64,000 nucleotides of DNA. Origin: Thunnus maccoyii (taxonomy: Eukaryota; Chordata; Actinopteri; Scombriformes; Scombridae). Location of the stretch: contig NC_056544.1 in the NCBI RefSeq assembly GCF_910596095.1, forward strand, positions 10,153,155 through 10,217,154. Reading direction: 5' to 3'. The position numbers and the translations under genes were made by a program. Shown here piece after piece: positions 22,809 to 35,876 of this stretch. Each line of letters starts with the position of its first letter. Positions within the stretch are counted from its first letter, which is position 1. The notes below the pieces were generated by a model. That model saw only the letters and a program-made list of their open reading frames with translations. It was not told the origin of the DNA and did no database searches.

Positions 22809-25312
22809 ATGGACCTGAGATACCTGTTGATAGCTTCAGCTCTCGTTCTGGGGGCCACACTCACCATCTCACTGGCAGACCGCACCTCACATTGCAAAGT
22901 CAAATGGTAATGTAGATTAATTTTGAGCATTTATGTGTAGTGAGCACTGATACAGAAGCAGTTAAAGTACTTTTATTTACAGATTTAATTCACTTTTTAT
23001 GCTTTTATGGCTTTTATGGAAACTTTAAGTGAATTTTCTGTATTTTTCTAAAATGTAAAACTATTTTAGTTGACTATTAATGTCCCTGCTGCAGCTGGTG
23101 TTTCTGCTATTAATGCTCACAGAGCAGATGCAGCATCATGTGACCAGCAAGACATAGAAAATGCTTTATGATGGTGTTTGGATTTCTTGAAATACACCGC
23201 CATCATGGCATAAAAGGGTCAAATGCTTGTTAGATGAAGTAGATGAATTTGAAGTTCTGTGCAGTGTGATTTCTCACGCTTGTTATCTTGGATATGTGGA
23301 GACTACAGGACTCACAAGACTCACATTAGTCGTATCAATGCAGAGAAACTGAAATTTTGATGATTGAAAGAATATAAAGCCGGAGCATTTTCTGATAAGT
23401 GAAGTTATTTATTAATCGAATATTTTTGTGGTGTTTTTGAATACTGGAGCCCTTAACTGTTTATGAATAACATTACAGTAACACATCTTACACTCACTGC
23501 TCTGCTCTGCAGGTTGTTCGGCATCCCGTGCGAAACTGTCCAAGGATCTCTGGTGAGCCAGATCAAGGCCTGGCAGATCAGGCAGAGCTGTCTATATGCA
23601 GGAGAGAGGTGCTCATATGAGGTCAGAACATCTCAGTCAACTAACATATTGTTGAATTAATAATTAATAATTATTTCATTAGGAGCCAGAAAAAAAAGTG
23701 CTTTTTTGTGTGTAAAAACATTTTCAGCATTAATTTATAAGGGACATTAGCAAAGACAGTTATTGTGTATTATATAAACATCTTTAATAAATTATGTACA
23801 CAGTCCACAGTGCAGTGGTTTTTAATAGACCATCACAACTTTTGGACACTTGCTGTCGATAGTGTCTGTTAGCAGGTGAAGAAAACACTGAAAACACCTT
23901 TTATCCTTTCATATGCCAATGACACACATGTGTTTATGAGATATTAAACAGTACAATGTGTTTTTTCCAGTTTTTCTCAGTGAACACACCATCTTCCTCT
24001 TCTTGAAAGTAGCTTTTGTACCTCAGTGCTTATTGATACATTATGTAACGTTCCTCTTGATTTTTTGTTCTTGCCCTTATTTTGATTTTATTTATATTTT
24101 GGATCTGTTTGTGTTCATGCTGCCTACAGAAGGATCCTTCCCAGCTTCTTTTGCCTTTTAAATGACATTTTTTAGGTTTCTCTGTCTTTAGTGGTGGTCC
24201 TAACGTGATATGACAAAACAATTTAATAACTTTGGCTTGGGGCTAAACTGGAACCACTAAAGCCCCCTAATCTTGGCAAGTGGCTGACAGGCATTATGGT
24301 TTTAACCATAAACAGCAGTACATGATCCACAGAATGTAATTGTTCAAAAAGTTCAATATACAGTGTTCCTGTCAGCCTTTTCTGAATCTGAAATGTGCTG
24401 CAGCTTGTGTCATCAATTCCTTACGTGATCAAAGCCACGCACACGTCTCCGAGCACGAGGAGAGTGAGCGACCTTGAGTTCCTTCTGGAGCAGTCTACCA
24501 TCTGCAAAGTGACTGTAAGTGTGACCTTTCTGAATCAGCAAAACAGACATGATGAGATGCAGCTCTTACAAAACCTAAACTGTGCCCTCACTCTAAAGCA
24601 ATCCTTTTAATCCTCCTCAACTCTGACTCACAACAAGCTTTACTAAAGACCTCAGGATTTAATTCAAGTGAATTCCAAATTTAGATCCCAAAATTTACAA
24701 AAATATGTCCGGCCGACTTTTGACCAATTGTGTCAATTTTGTTTATCATAAACACACTGAATTTGGGGTTCGAATATCTGACCAAGTGTCATATAGTTTT
24801 AATAAAATGATGAAACAAGCAGACAGTGTATGTGTGTGATGTTGTGATACAGCGAGGAAAAATGTTATTTTCCTGACTAAAAGCAATTTAAAGGGAGAAA
24901 TCAGAGTTCAGAGGGTTAATCAGCTTTGGTCACAGACATTCCTCTCAGACATACTGTTTCCCTTTTGGTGCTTCATGAAAAACATCTTCTGATGTTTCTA
25001 ACGTGCAGGGAGAAGCCGTGTCCGAGTTCACCAAAGATCCTGCTGATAACAGCACCAACTTTTGCAGCCTCCAGAACCTGATGTCAGGTGAGTATCATCT
25101 CTCTTTAGATAAGACGTGGATGCCACAAAAGTGGACTATGCTGGTGACCTCAGGTTTCATTACCAGGATATCATGATAACAATGTGTGTGTGTGTGTGTG
25201 TGTGTGTGCTTTTCCCTGTTCAGGAAGTAAACTGGTCGATGCTGAGGGATACAAAGAGTTTAGCAACAAGTGGATCTGTCCTGGGTTTGATACGGCCAAC
25301 TGCACCTTATAA
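22809..25312 (+). CDS. Secreted 8-cysteine protein, unrecognised family
   Basis: Five exons, 22809-22906, 23513-23621, 24404-24514, 25009-25087 and 25224-25312, join in phase to 161 residues. Residues 1-23 (MDLRYLLIASALVLGATLTI...) are a signal peptide with likely cleavage after Ala23. The mature part has eight cysteines (29, 39, 59, 66, 103, 125, 151, 159), an even number suited to four disulfides, and N-glycosylation sequons at Asn120 (NST) and Asn158 (NCT). Marked blocks are LFGIPCETV, YVIKATHTSP, NFCSLQNL and GYKEFSNKWICPGF. There is no transmembrane segment or GPI-type tail. It stands alone between ccdc39 and slc7a7. I have a vague memory of uncharacterised fish proteins with this pattern but cannot name them; no function is claimed. 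Confidence 0.8.
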
Positions 25313-25630
25313 CGTACATCTTCCTGACTCCAAATGTCACTTCATATGCAGAATTAACAGCTCTGAAAGGATTGGTTCTTAAGAGTGTATTTTGCTTTCC
25401 CTTTTGTTCCCATGTGCATCATTGTTTTTTTTATTCAAGTGTTATCCTTTTCTTATAACATGCATTAAAAAAATATTCAACTCAACTGTATTTTCTCCGA
25501 AACCAGCTGCAAATCAGTTACTAGTGACAAAGACTTTTACATTCTTAAACCACCAGTGCTCACAGACTTTACTTGAATAGTATTTAAATATTGGTGATTG
25601 TGAGCAGTCTGTTCTTAGAAAAAGTAATGA

Positions 25631-25636
25631 AATAAA
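25631..25636 (+). terminator. Polyadenylation signal of the 8-cysteine gene
   Basis: AATAAA 319 bp after the stop; another AATAAA overlaps shortly after. Confidence 0.5.
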
Positions 25637-26504
25637 AATAAAATCTATTTGGAAAGCAGCTAAAGTGCTTTAAACCAGAATTACTGTTTATATGCTGAAA
25701 TTAAGAGAAAGTTGTATCAAATGTAACCCCTAACCCTAATCCAAGTTTGATTTGTTTACATGAGGCACAAAAACACAGAGTAGTAGCTACATGCTACAGA
25801 GAGCCAAAGTGAAACCCAAACTTCTCATTTAACATCCCACTGACATTTGTAACGATGGCTGGAACAAACCCTTACTCATCAATATGTCATGTTGTTTACT
25901 CCATATGTGTAGATAAGGATGGTCACCAGCAGACATTACAGCTAAAAGGTTGGAACATTTTTGAAAAATGTTTGTGAATATTATGGAAATTGATAACACC
26001 AAGTTATGATGATGTAAGTCATCGTCTGTGCCTGTAAATCTTCATTGGAGCTGCAGTTTTTTTGTTTGCCAATAAATGTATCATTGTTTAACTTTGTTAA
26101 AATCATGAATGTTTCCTTTAAAAAAAAATAAAGTAGGGGATGCCAATTTGTCCAAAGTTATGGAAATTAAACCCCGAGCAGGAACAAGCTTTAATGTTTC
26201 AGAAGGACTGATGGCTGCAATATGAATAACTGAGCTTACAATGATGAAACAGCACCCTCTTGTGGAGAATTTGCAGCTTGCTAAAGGTGAATTGGTAGTT
26301 TGTGAGTTACAACTCAGTTCTACAAGGTGCTTTACCTCTAATAAAAGTATCTCAGATAACAGCTTGCATGACTCAGTGTGTGCAGACAAACCACAGGCAG
26401 ACAGTTTAGGTTAGTCAGATAATCCACTGTAATGTCTGTGGGGTGTGTGTTGTTGTAAGATTTGGTGAAAAGCTTCATTAAAATTGTCAAAATAGAAAAA
26501 GAAG

Positions 26505-26562
26505 AAGAAGAGTGCTTTATTGATCCCCATGGGGAAATTGATCCTCTGCATTTGACCCATCC

Positions 26563-26624
<62 letters not shown>

Positions 26625-26843
26625 GGGCAGCCACAGTGCAGTGTCCAGGGACCAGCTCCAGTTCTTTTGCCTCAATCAGGGACACTGACACGAGTATTAA
26701 CCCTGACATACATGTCTTTGATGGTGGGAGGAAGCCGGAGCACACAGTGGAAACCCAAACAGAAAAGACTTGAGATGGCCAGGGTTCAAACCCAGGACCT
26801 TCTTGCTGTGAGGCAACAGTGCCAACCAGTGAGCCACCGTGCT
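26505..26843 (-). mobile_element. tRNA-derived SINE with internal (CA)n
   Basis: On the minus strand the element begins with a tRNA-like head. The A box TGGCTCACTGG (forward 26826-26836) and B box GGTTTGAACCC-like sequence (forward 26782-26792) are 33 nt apart, as in RNA polymerase III promoters. The body continues into a CA tract (26566-26622) and ends near CTTTATTGATCCCCATGGGGAA. It is one of the repeats commonly seen in teleosts. Confidence 0.7.
26566..26622. repeat. (CA)n microsatellite
   Basis: About 28 CA units inside the SINE at 26505-26843. Confidence 0.95.
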
Positions 26844-27354
26844 GCATTTACTTAAAAACAGCAATACTGAAATACACTCAAGGTTACATTTATGAAACAC
26901 AATATGTCAAACTATTGAAAATAAGGACAATCAGAGGATAAAATTCAATCATATTTGATGCTTCATCAAACAATGTGAGACAATAAAAAAGTGATGAGTT
27001 TACTTCTTCTCACAAGTCTAAAAAACAAGTTGCATATCTGCAATCATCTTTCAGCTATTTTGTTTCAGTCCTCACAGAAGATATCCCTTCATCTCTGTAG
27101 TACATTATATCACATTTACAGACGAAAGCAACAGTTTGTTAAGTGCCTGCTTGTTCTTGGTAAGTCATTTGAGATGCCAGGCCTTTTTTTAACTTGACCT
27201 CGCAGAAGTTATCCTCACAAATGTTGTGAGCGTGTGCTCTGCCACTCTGTCCATGCAAGGCCTTGTTTTTCTGCATTCCGGGAGCAAGAACGCAGGCACA
27301 CGGTTGGGACTGAGGCCAAAAGCAGGCTAGTAAAGGACGGGCGATGTCTGCAGC

Positions 27355-28641
27355 TCATTGTGTTTTACCACCTGCTTGTGTTTCTGTCTCAATGTCAAAT
27401 TCGGTCAGGCAGCAGTAGAGCACCTTCTGGGTGTATCTGGTGGCCAATGCTGGGAGAGGAGGAAAGATGTGGGAGGTGATGGGAAAAGACAGAGGGAGTA
27501 GAGGGGTCAGATACAGCTGACTCTGATCACAGCTGATGATTAATGCTGTATTTCGAAAGTGATTTCAAATCAGGAGGAGCAGATAACAAACTGGGTAAAG
27601 AGTGCATAAAGATGAACACAGTCATCTCATGACTCATGTACTCTTGGAGAAAAGATATGACTAAGCACTTTGGTTTCTTCCTTTTCTGATGTTTTAGCAT
27701 GACTCATCAAACACAGGACAGAATTTAACAGATTTAATACACACCCTACTGCACAGAAATATTACATTGTGATCTGTGAGACATTTAAGTCTAAACCTTA
27801 CCGTTTAACTTGCGCATGAATGTGGGCCTCCTCTCCTCAGGCAGGTAAATGGCCACATAATAGACTGGCACACCAGAAAGTGCAATAGCAATTCCTATGA
27901 GAGAATTGATGGTGTCTCCGTAGAGAGGGACGATGACTAAGAACACACTGCACAGACAGTAGATGAAGGGGAAGAACAAGGTCAACTGTGGAGAGAAGAA
28001 GACACATTTGATTAGCTTGTGAAATGGTGGAGAAAAACAGGCAGCTGATGTTAGGATGTACATGAACGTCTAACAAGCAAAGTCAATTGAAGACGATTTA
28101 AAAAAAAAAAAAAAAAAAAAGCTTCTTCCTTCAGATCATCAAGATGGTGAACTCTGACCTTTGTACAACCTCAGCCTTGTTTAGCACATTGTCCCTTTGT
28201 GTGTATACAATATATTGTTGTATAGTTTGCCTCACAACATATGTACATTTTACATTTTTATATACAGAAAATTTGCACAGCCTACATACACACCTGGCCA
28301 TACACTTCAACATTTTGATACTTATATTATATATATTTATAATCTTTATCTTCGAATTTTATCATTTATATTTCTACTATTACTACTACTACTTTATTTT
28401 TACTCTTATTGTAATTATTATCCTTTATAAACTCACCGTTAAAGCACAACCTTAACACTATACTGCTCTGCATTTCACTGAGAACACTGTATGAGCATGT
28501 GACCAATGAAACCTTTTAAACTTTAATATTTAATCTAATTGTAACACAGACAAAAATGGGGCTCAAAGTGGACTTTTGATATTATTGCAGAAATTCTGTT
28601 ACTTCAAACTACACCAATATTTGAAACACTTACAGGAAGTG

Positions 28642-28682
<41 letters not shown>

Positions 28683-30247
28683 TCACATATATATATACAC
28701 ACCATATGCATGTAAATATATTTAATAAGAATCTGAAGAGTGAATAAAGCAGCACCTTCACAGGCCTGTGTCTGTCTGGCTGAGTGATGCGCATGTAGAT
28801 GAGGCCGGCAACAGACAGACCCACAAAGAACCAGTAGCTGAAGCTGAAATAGTTGATGAGCTGGAACACGTCCTCCACGCACAGAAAGATCAGACCCATT
28901 ACGCCCTGCAGCCACACAGCACGATGAGCAGTTACTTATCATTCTAACAGAACATTCATTAATATATCAGCGTGTTTCTGCACATCGTGGCAGCCTTTCA
29001 ACTGACACAGATGTGTATGCATTTGTGGTATTTGATGTTGATTTGAATTGAAGAGTGAAGTAAAGGCTCCTCACATTGAACAGCAGCGCAGGTATTGGTG
29101 TGTAGCGCTCCAGGTGGATCAGACTGAGGCTGTCAGGGAGGTGGCCCTCTCTGGCTCCGACGAAAAACAAGCTGCATGATGGGTACAAGATGGGAACAAG
29201 GAAAGATTGACTGGGAAAATTCTCCTACAGTTTCATCATGATATAAACATAAAATCAGGTGCCTGCACAGTATTTTTGTGATTACCGTGAGGCGGCAATG
29301 ACAGAAGCATTGAGTCCTCCGTAGCAGGACATGGCCACTGAAACGGGGATGATCCATTTGAAAGGGCCCAGGACTTCATTCCCAAATGTCTGCGGGATCA
29401 GATTGGTCAATTACAAACTTCTCGCTCTGGGTCAAGAAATTTGATCAAAACAGCACATTAATGCCTCACACCACAAAAGCAACTTCCACTTTAGTCTTGT
29501 TTTCATCTCAGGGTGAAAAACTGCTTGGGTCAACTATATTTATATTTAGCAGCAGAGATCTCACTCAAGTGACTGTTGTGGCCTCACCACAGCAACGGCA
29601 TCACTGGCCAGCAGAGACGGCATGTCCAGAACGACATAGTACGCCACGTTGGTCAGCAGGTAGATGATGGTCACTATGGGCATGGAAATAGCGATGGCCA
29701 GGGGCAGATTCCTACAAAGACAGTGAAGATAAACACACAGACAAAGAGGTTAATGACTAATTGAAAACCTGCAGTAAAAGTATTAAAAAAGTATGAAAAA
29801 AAAATACACACAATGACCATTTTCATTCCGTCCAGCTATGTGTTTCTGTTAAAACTGCACTAGTCATATCAGCTACACCTGAGCAATACAAACAGTAACA
29901 AGGATGAAGATCAATGAGCTGAAGAATTGTATCTGGCCGTGCTGCTACAAGTCTTATAAAAGAGATATTTTACCTCAAGAGACTTCCTGGTTAAATAAAG
30001 GATAAATAAATGTGTGACTAACTGTAATTTGGGATAAAATGATACTACACAGTATAATCAGTCATCCCATCAGTGCTCATGAATGAGCGTCTCATAAACT
30101 TTCACCTTTTACTGTAACATACAGTGACTCTATTTAATCTGCTCAGAAGCACCATTAATCTCCAACTTAGTAGCGTCGCCGTCCAAAATTAGAACTGAGC
30201 AGAATTCTTGTTAGTGAACCAAAAGCAGGAAACATGTCCACATGGAC

Positions 30248-30317
<70 letters not shown>

Positions 30318-32329
30318 TCTCTGGATTCTTAATCTCCTCTGTGACAAAGTTGAGTGTGTCCCAGCCACAGTAGGAGAACAGAGCTGAGTAGAGGGCCAAA
30401 GCAATGGAACCGGGATCTGTGGAGGAGTCCTCAAATGGACTCTCGAAGGTCTTTGTTTCTCCTTCGCAGAGAGAAATTAAGGTTTTACACACTTTATCTT
30501 GTTTCCACTGATGCATTCATACATTTTGTTTCATCTTACCACTAGCTATCTTCAGGAGTCCCACAACAATGATGAGGAGAAGTGCCATGAGTTTGGCATA
30601 AGTGAAGATGTCCTGGACCAGAGTCCCCCATTTCACGTAGGCACAGTTGATGAAGATGAGTATACCTGGATAAACCAGAGAAATGAGACAATGTGATCAC
30701 TGAACGAGGCCTGATGTAGTTTCTGATACAGCTTCTGCTTTCATGTTTAGTTGCGTTTGGGCCACACGAGACCATTGACCAAGTTCTCTCTGTGTCATAT
30801 GGGTCGCATGTTGTATTTGATACAGAAAGAGAAACTCAGTTCTTTGTAGACCAGCTCATGACTGGCATTGCTGCTCTCTCACCCAAATACCAACCCTGAG
30901 AACTGCATTCTTCACAGCACAAAGCCAGGCTGTGATATTTCTACAGCACAGACAGTCTAACTATAGCTGATGCCAGTCTCACACAAGGTTACTGAGGCTG
31001 TAACCGGGTTGAACAGATGTTTTGCCCATGTCATCATACATAGGTAGCACTAAAGCTCTTTTTTTTTAAAAATCTAATTTTTATGTCTACACTAACAAAT
31101 ACATTGCATTTCCTGTGACTCCTTTGTGATAAAAGCAACAGTTGCATGCTTTCAATGTGAAGCAGCAGCAGCAGCAGGAGGAAATGTCGGGTTAGCAGAG
31201 TGAACAGTAAACAGCGAGGCTAATATCAGTGAGATAAAATTACACACAGTGTCGCTGCATTACATGCTGCATCGTTTGGCTAGAGCTGTGAAGGCAATTT
31301 TAATCCAGTGTGGGAATGTCAGACTCTGCCACTTACAATGGAAACTATTATATAAAGAAGGTAATAACAGAATTTAAATACATTGAATGGCTATTGTTGA
31401 AGAAATGCAGATCATAAATACTATTAAAAATGGGGTTTGATTTCATGATCTGAGAATTATAACTTTAAGAGTGTTTTGTTTCAATCTCTGCCTGCAGCAG
31501 AGTAGTGAAAAATACTCCTTGGGGTCAAGCTGACATCCGGAGCTGGACTGAGACCAAACTGAGCAGTGGAGTGTACATTTCACTAGATGGCAGAAGGGTA
31601 GATGGCGATTTTCTGCTTGTTTTTTTCTACACAAGTCAAAATAATGGCATTGATTGATGTTTTTCATTGTACCGAATGCATGCAAACATTTTGATGAGTT
31701 TAATAAGTTTGAGATTGTCAATTAATCACACTAATTTTGTTTGCAGTCTGTTTTTCTCGGTGATGAACCTCATCTCACAAACTCATTCAAACACAGGCGC
31801 GTTTCTTACAGAGGCAGGCCGCAGCAATAAGGCGGACAGCATCATACGGCGGCTGGCAGGTTGGGTAGAAAGACTCCAACAGGTAGCTGGCGAAGGTCAG
31901 TGAAATTATAGCCTGGCTGGCTGGCTCGATCAGCAGGATGGACGTCCACAGACGGATGAAAGCCAGAAAGCCACCAAACGACTCCAGGATGTAGGCGTAA
32001 CTGGCTCCAGACTTGGTGATGGTGGTGCCAAGCTCTGCATAGCACAAAGCCCCAAACACGGAGAAGATACCTCCAATAGCCCAAATCACCAAGGATAGGC
32101 CGTAAGAGGCGCTGTGTATCAGTACCCCCTTTGGTGAGACAAAGATCCCAGAGCCAATCATGTTGCCCACGATGAGACAGATCCCATTGATGAGGGAGAT
32201 TTCTCTCTTCAAATGCATTTTCTCTCCTTTCCCACCAGTTGGGGCCTTCAAGTCTTCTTCAGATGGAGTCCGTGATCTTGCACAAATGGTCTGGGACATG
32301 ATCCCCATCTTTTGCCGCAGATCCCCCAT
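27355..32329 (-). CDS. slc7a7: Y+L amino-acid transporter 1 (SLC7A7-like light chain)
   Basis: Nine coding exons on the minus strand, forward coordinates 31810-32329, 30540-30665, 30317-30461, 29588-29711, 29286-29389, 29075-29171, 28756-28905, 27802-27985, 27355-27449. They give 514 residues (human 511). The LAT signature [14 protein letters not shown] lies at residues 55-68, including the substrate-contacting GSGIF (59-63). Twelve membrane helices are expected. Cys158 (FYPTC) matches the family cysteine that bonds to the 4F2hc heavy chain SLC3A2. Blocks such as [18 protein letters not shown] and [19 protein letters not shown] are y+LAT. Residue choices ([27 protein letters not shown]) favour SLC7A7 over SLC7A6. 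It exchanges cationic for neutral amino acids plus sodium at basolateral membranes. The start is Met after an acceptor (CTTCAG|CACTG) 13 bp upstream; later Mets at 8, 11 and 38 are possible. Confidence 0.88.
28646..28678. repeat. (AT)n microsatellite in slc7a7 intron
   Basis: About 16 AT units in the intron following the exon 28756-28905. Confidence 0.9.
30249..30313. repeat. (TG)n microsatellite beside an slc7a7 exon
   Basis: About 32 TG units end 3 bp from the exon donor at 30316/30317. On the gene strand this is (CA)n directly after the 5' splice site. Confidence 0.95.
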
Positions 32330-32573
32330 TAGTCCAGCAGTGCTGAAGTGGAGGATCATAGAGCAAGTAAAGATTATTACAAGTTTGTTTGATTCCAAAC
32401 AAATGACATGATTCTTCTAGTTTATAATGTAAGTAAACAACTCCAAATATCACATATACACCCACATTTATCAACACAGTCCACTTTTTATGCCTCCAGA
32501 CATGAAAATAAACATACTTATCAGATGCAGTAATTGATGACAAGAATATAAAAGTGAGCTTACCTTATTTCAA

Positions 32574-32660
32574 AGATCAACAGGTGTGTTTGTCCCTCTG
32601 AACATGTAGAGTCTTTCTCAAGTCACTGTGGCTTCTCTGAACCAGGCGAGCAGTGAAACA
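32574..32660 (-). other. Probable 5' UTR exon of slc7a7
   Basis: On the minus strand a strong donor (AAG|GTAAGC) lies at forward 32573/32574, upstream of the acceptor that precedes the start codon exon. The exon's left limit is known from the donor; the transcription start is a guess. No start codon in frame with the CDS is needed here. Confidence 0.4.
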
Positions 32661-33084
32661 TTGGTGAGATCACATCTGAGAAGTAGCAACAAGACGGTCG
32701 ATGTTGCAATCCCTGCTGCCCCGCACAACCACAACCAGTGTTTTTCCAGCGCCAGGCGAACCGTACTCTCGTGTTCCCCCCCGTGCTATTTTCAGAGACG
32801 AGCAGACCTCGTCCCTGCCCCCAGGGAGCGAAGACAGAGGAGGCCCAGCTGCTTCTGGGTCAACATAGTACATTGTGATCAACCTAATAGCTGCTACTCT
32901 ACCAGTCACTCACTTGCTGTACATTATTTATCTTTGTTCTTTGCATCCCAATCAGCAGCTTTATATAGATGATAACATTATATGAGCTAACTGTGCTAAC
33001 TGTGTACTTAAACTGCCCTTGGATTAGTGTTACATAAAAAGAAATCAAGAATAAATGAGCCAGAAGTAAAAACAGTGAACTCAT

Positions 33085-33090
33085 TTTATT
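33085..33090 (-). terminator. Candidate polyadenylation signal of ripk2
   Basis: AATAAA on the minus strand, 2.8 kb beyond the ripk2 stop and 400 bp before the presumed slc7a7 5' exon. A long 3' UTR is implied if this is the true end; nearer non-canonical signals are possible. Confidence 0.3.
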
Positions 33091-34239
33091 GAAGACTTTG
33101 ATACAATATTTGAAAAAATCCTTTGTTTCTGTTAAAACCACAGTTACACATCAACCAAACTTTATGCAATACTTTGTATAATTGTTTGATGAACTGACAC
33201 TGATAATGATAATGAGCACTAAATTATGCAGGTATTTTGCAGAAGGCATTTCTACGGATACAACAAATGAGATCACAGAAAAAAATAATATATATATATA
33301 TATATATATAAAAAAAGATGAAACAATCATCTACAGTACAAAATATGTTACAACATATTCAGGCTATCAAATTTGTCGCATTTTTTCACTCAACGTTGCT
33401 TGATATGTGTGTAAAAAGGCTTTTGCATGTTGATTATAGTTGAGGCCGAAAGCAGAATATGAGGCACAGTTGTCATAGACAAGGCAATATGGAAGCATAT
33501 TGACCTCGCTCGGCCTTCCTGTGGGCCGCTGCTAAGTGACATTACATGACTTCTTGAAAGAATGTGTTCTTTACCAAGAACTGCCTGCTCTGGCTCACTT
33601 CCCAAAAGTTCGTCACTGAATTGCAATTTACTCTGGACCTTTTGATGGGAAAACTGTGCATCCTTAAAATGAGGAGATTTAGAAGAAGAAGAAATGTGAA
33701 CAAAATAAATGTTCTTCAGTGTTGAATTCATAGATGTGCAGACTGTTAATGCCACACCTACAATACTGTCATTTCAGCACCCATTTTGAGGAAGTGGAGG
33801 CAGTGTTAATGAGAAACTGTTCACACACACACGTGCACACAACATACACACTAGAGCTGAAACGATAAGTTGATTCATCAGTAGTGGATCAACAACTGTT
33901 ACAATTTTGATAAACAACTGCTTAAGTTAGTTTTAAGCAAGAATTTTTAAAAAAAAAGTTTTTTCCATCATCTTTTTAAATGAAAATATTAGCCGTTTTC
34001 TTTGTCTTCTATGATAGTAAATTGGATATCTTTGGCTTTTAAAATGTCAGTTGGACAATTCAAACAATCTGAAGATGTCACTTTGAAGTGATGATTTTTT
34101 TCACAGTTTTTAGACATTTTATAGATCAAATCGAGAAAATAAATAATGCAGCTCTAATAACACACACATACACACACACACATACACACGTAAGAAAGAT
34201 TGAAAGTGATAACTGTGTCATGGAAGCAGAAATCATTTG

Positions 34240-34410
34240 TTTCTTTTTTTTTTTCCTAATTTGGACAGTGAGCAGCGAAGAGGCAGACAGGAAACGAGGG
34301 GAGAGAGAAAGAGATGGGTGTGACAAGCAACACATTTCCCTATCTGGAATCCAACCAGGAACGTTGTGGTTATGTGGCATCCGTGGTAACCATTTAGCTA
34401 CTGTGGTGCT
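34240..34410 (-). mobile_element. tRNA-derived SINE
   Basis: On the minus strand the A box TAGCTAAATGG (forward 34390-34400) and B box GGTTGGATTCC (forward 34346-34356) are 33 nt apart. The body runs into a GA-rich tract and a T-rich border at 34240. From memory it resembles a teleost SINE whose consensus ends in a run of T/A. Confidence 0.65.
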
Positions 34411-35876
34411 CCAAATCAGTGTTTGACTGTAATGCTTTTTTGGCACAAAGAATATATATATATATATATATATATACACTGTATGTATGACTGTAGTAAC
34501 TGAACAGGTGTGACGTGTATTTGTATCTTCTTGCTTGTAGCAGGATTATGCCTTGAATGCTACTGATCTGTCTACAAGGAACTGACAGAGAAAGTTATTT
34601 TATAAACAGGCGTTACTGTCATTGAGCAGGTGAGGCAGCGCAGCTACAGTAGAAAAAGTTGAACGAGTCATAAACAATTAACTACTTAAACTGTACCATA
34701 TAGCGCAGGTACACTGAAGCGCTGCTACAAGCAAGGCCGGTTTGATTTTCTCCAGTCGTGTGTTGCAGTTATCCTACACCTCTACAGAGCAGCTCGCTGA
34801 AATTTATCCTTTAATCTCTGCTCAGAGTCCATGGAAGAACTGTAGCTCTGGAAGTTTCCAGGTATTTTTTGAAGTGAACATACTAATAATACATGAGCCC
34901 AAAAGAAATCTGAGGGCAGATCACTTTTGTCCACTTTTAATCTAAACACAGACATGCAGACGCGCGCACATCCCTCTCATTCTGGGTGTTATGTTACCAT
35001 CTCTACTTCCCCTTTACTCCATGTCCCAGTGACTCGATTTAACAGCAGTGAAACTGGGGAAGGAAAAGAGCCCAAATTTTCCATACAGTCACATAAACAC
35101 AGCTTTCCAAAATCACAACTCATTCCAGCACTTCAACTGAGTTACTTGAACCTGTTAACGTTCAAGACAACAAGGTTAGATTGATATTATTAGCTCTAAA
35201 TTCCCCCCTTCTCCCTTTACCGTGCATTTTCTCACTGATTTAATGTAGGTTACTGGATGTGCTTCAACACAAAGACACTCTTTGTAGCAGAGAGGGCCAC
35301 ATACTCACTTCATTTGGTGGTAAACATTATCCAGATATTGAATTCATGATACTTTAAACCTTTTTTTTTTTTTGCTGTAGGTTTTCCAGCATCTAACAGT
35401 CCTCCTATAACTTACTCAGATCAACTGAGTGAGGCTACACACACGCACACAAAAAAAGGGCTACATAAATATGCTTTTACTTAATACTAACTGGATTCTG
35501 GAGACAAAAAGCGTATCATACCAAAAGGAGTGAAACCCTGCAATGCATCCACTCAGAATGAAAGCACTATAAATGATCCAATCCAGAACTTAGTACATAA
35601 AATCACTGATTCAGTCGAAATTTTTTGATTCTGATTATACAGAATAAAACTTAAGCTTTTTCACTAGCTGACAAGTGGGTAACTTTGAAGCCAATAGCTT
35701 AGCTTTTACACCTGCAACTCTTTTTACTCAATCAGCCCTTCCTCTGTCTTTTTAAGGGAAAGACTTACAGGAACCACGATGACAATCTTGATGACAACGG
35801 AACCACCAAAAGTTAAGTGTAGTGTAAAGTTGGCACCATCTATAATCTGGAGAGTTTCCATTGCTTGCGACTGCTG
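34411..35876. other. Region downstream of ripk2
   Basis: No coding exon was seen on either strand. It holds an AT microsatellite (34451-34476). It may be mostly ripk2 3' UTR, given the candidate poly(A) signal at 33085. Confidence 0.4.

Noticed and set aside
25722-25740. Telomere-like TAACCCCTAACCCTAA
   Set aside because: Only about 2.5 units; far too short for an interstitial telomere tract and may be chance.
26776-26843. Possible tRNA gene
   Set aside because: A and B boxes are present but no acceptor stem or anticodon arm can be folded; it is the head of a SINE. The same applies to 34346-34400.
26338-26847. Open frames of 169 and 103 codons on opposite strands
   Set aside because: Both pass through the CA/TG tract of a SINE; repeats of two bases rarely contain stops.
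32628-32972. 114-codon plus-strand open frame before slc7a7
   Set aside because: It overlaps the slc7a7 5' region on the other strand and has no splice sites or domain; likely a chance frame in GC-richer promoter DNA.
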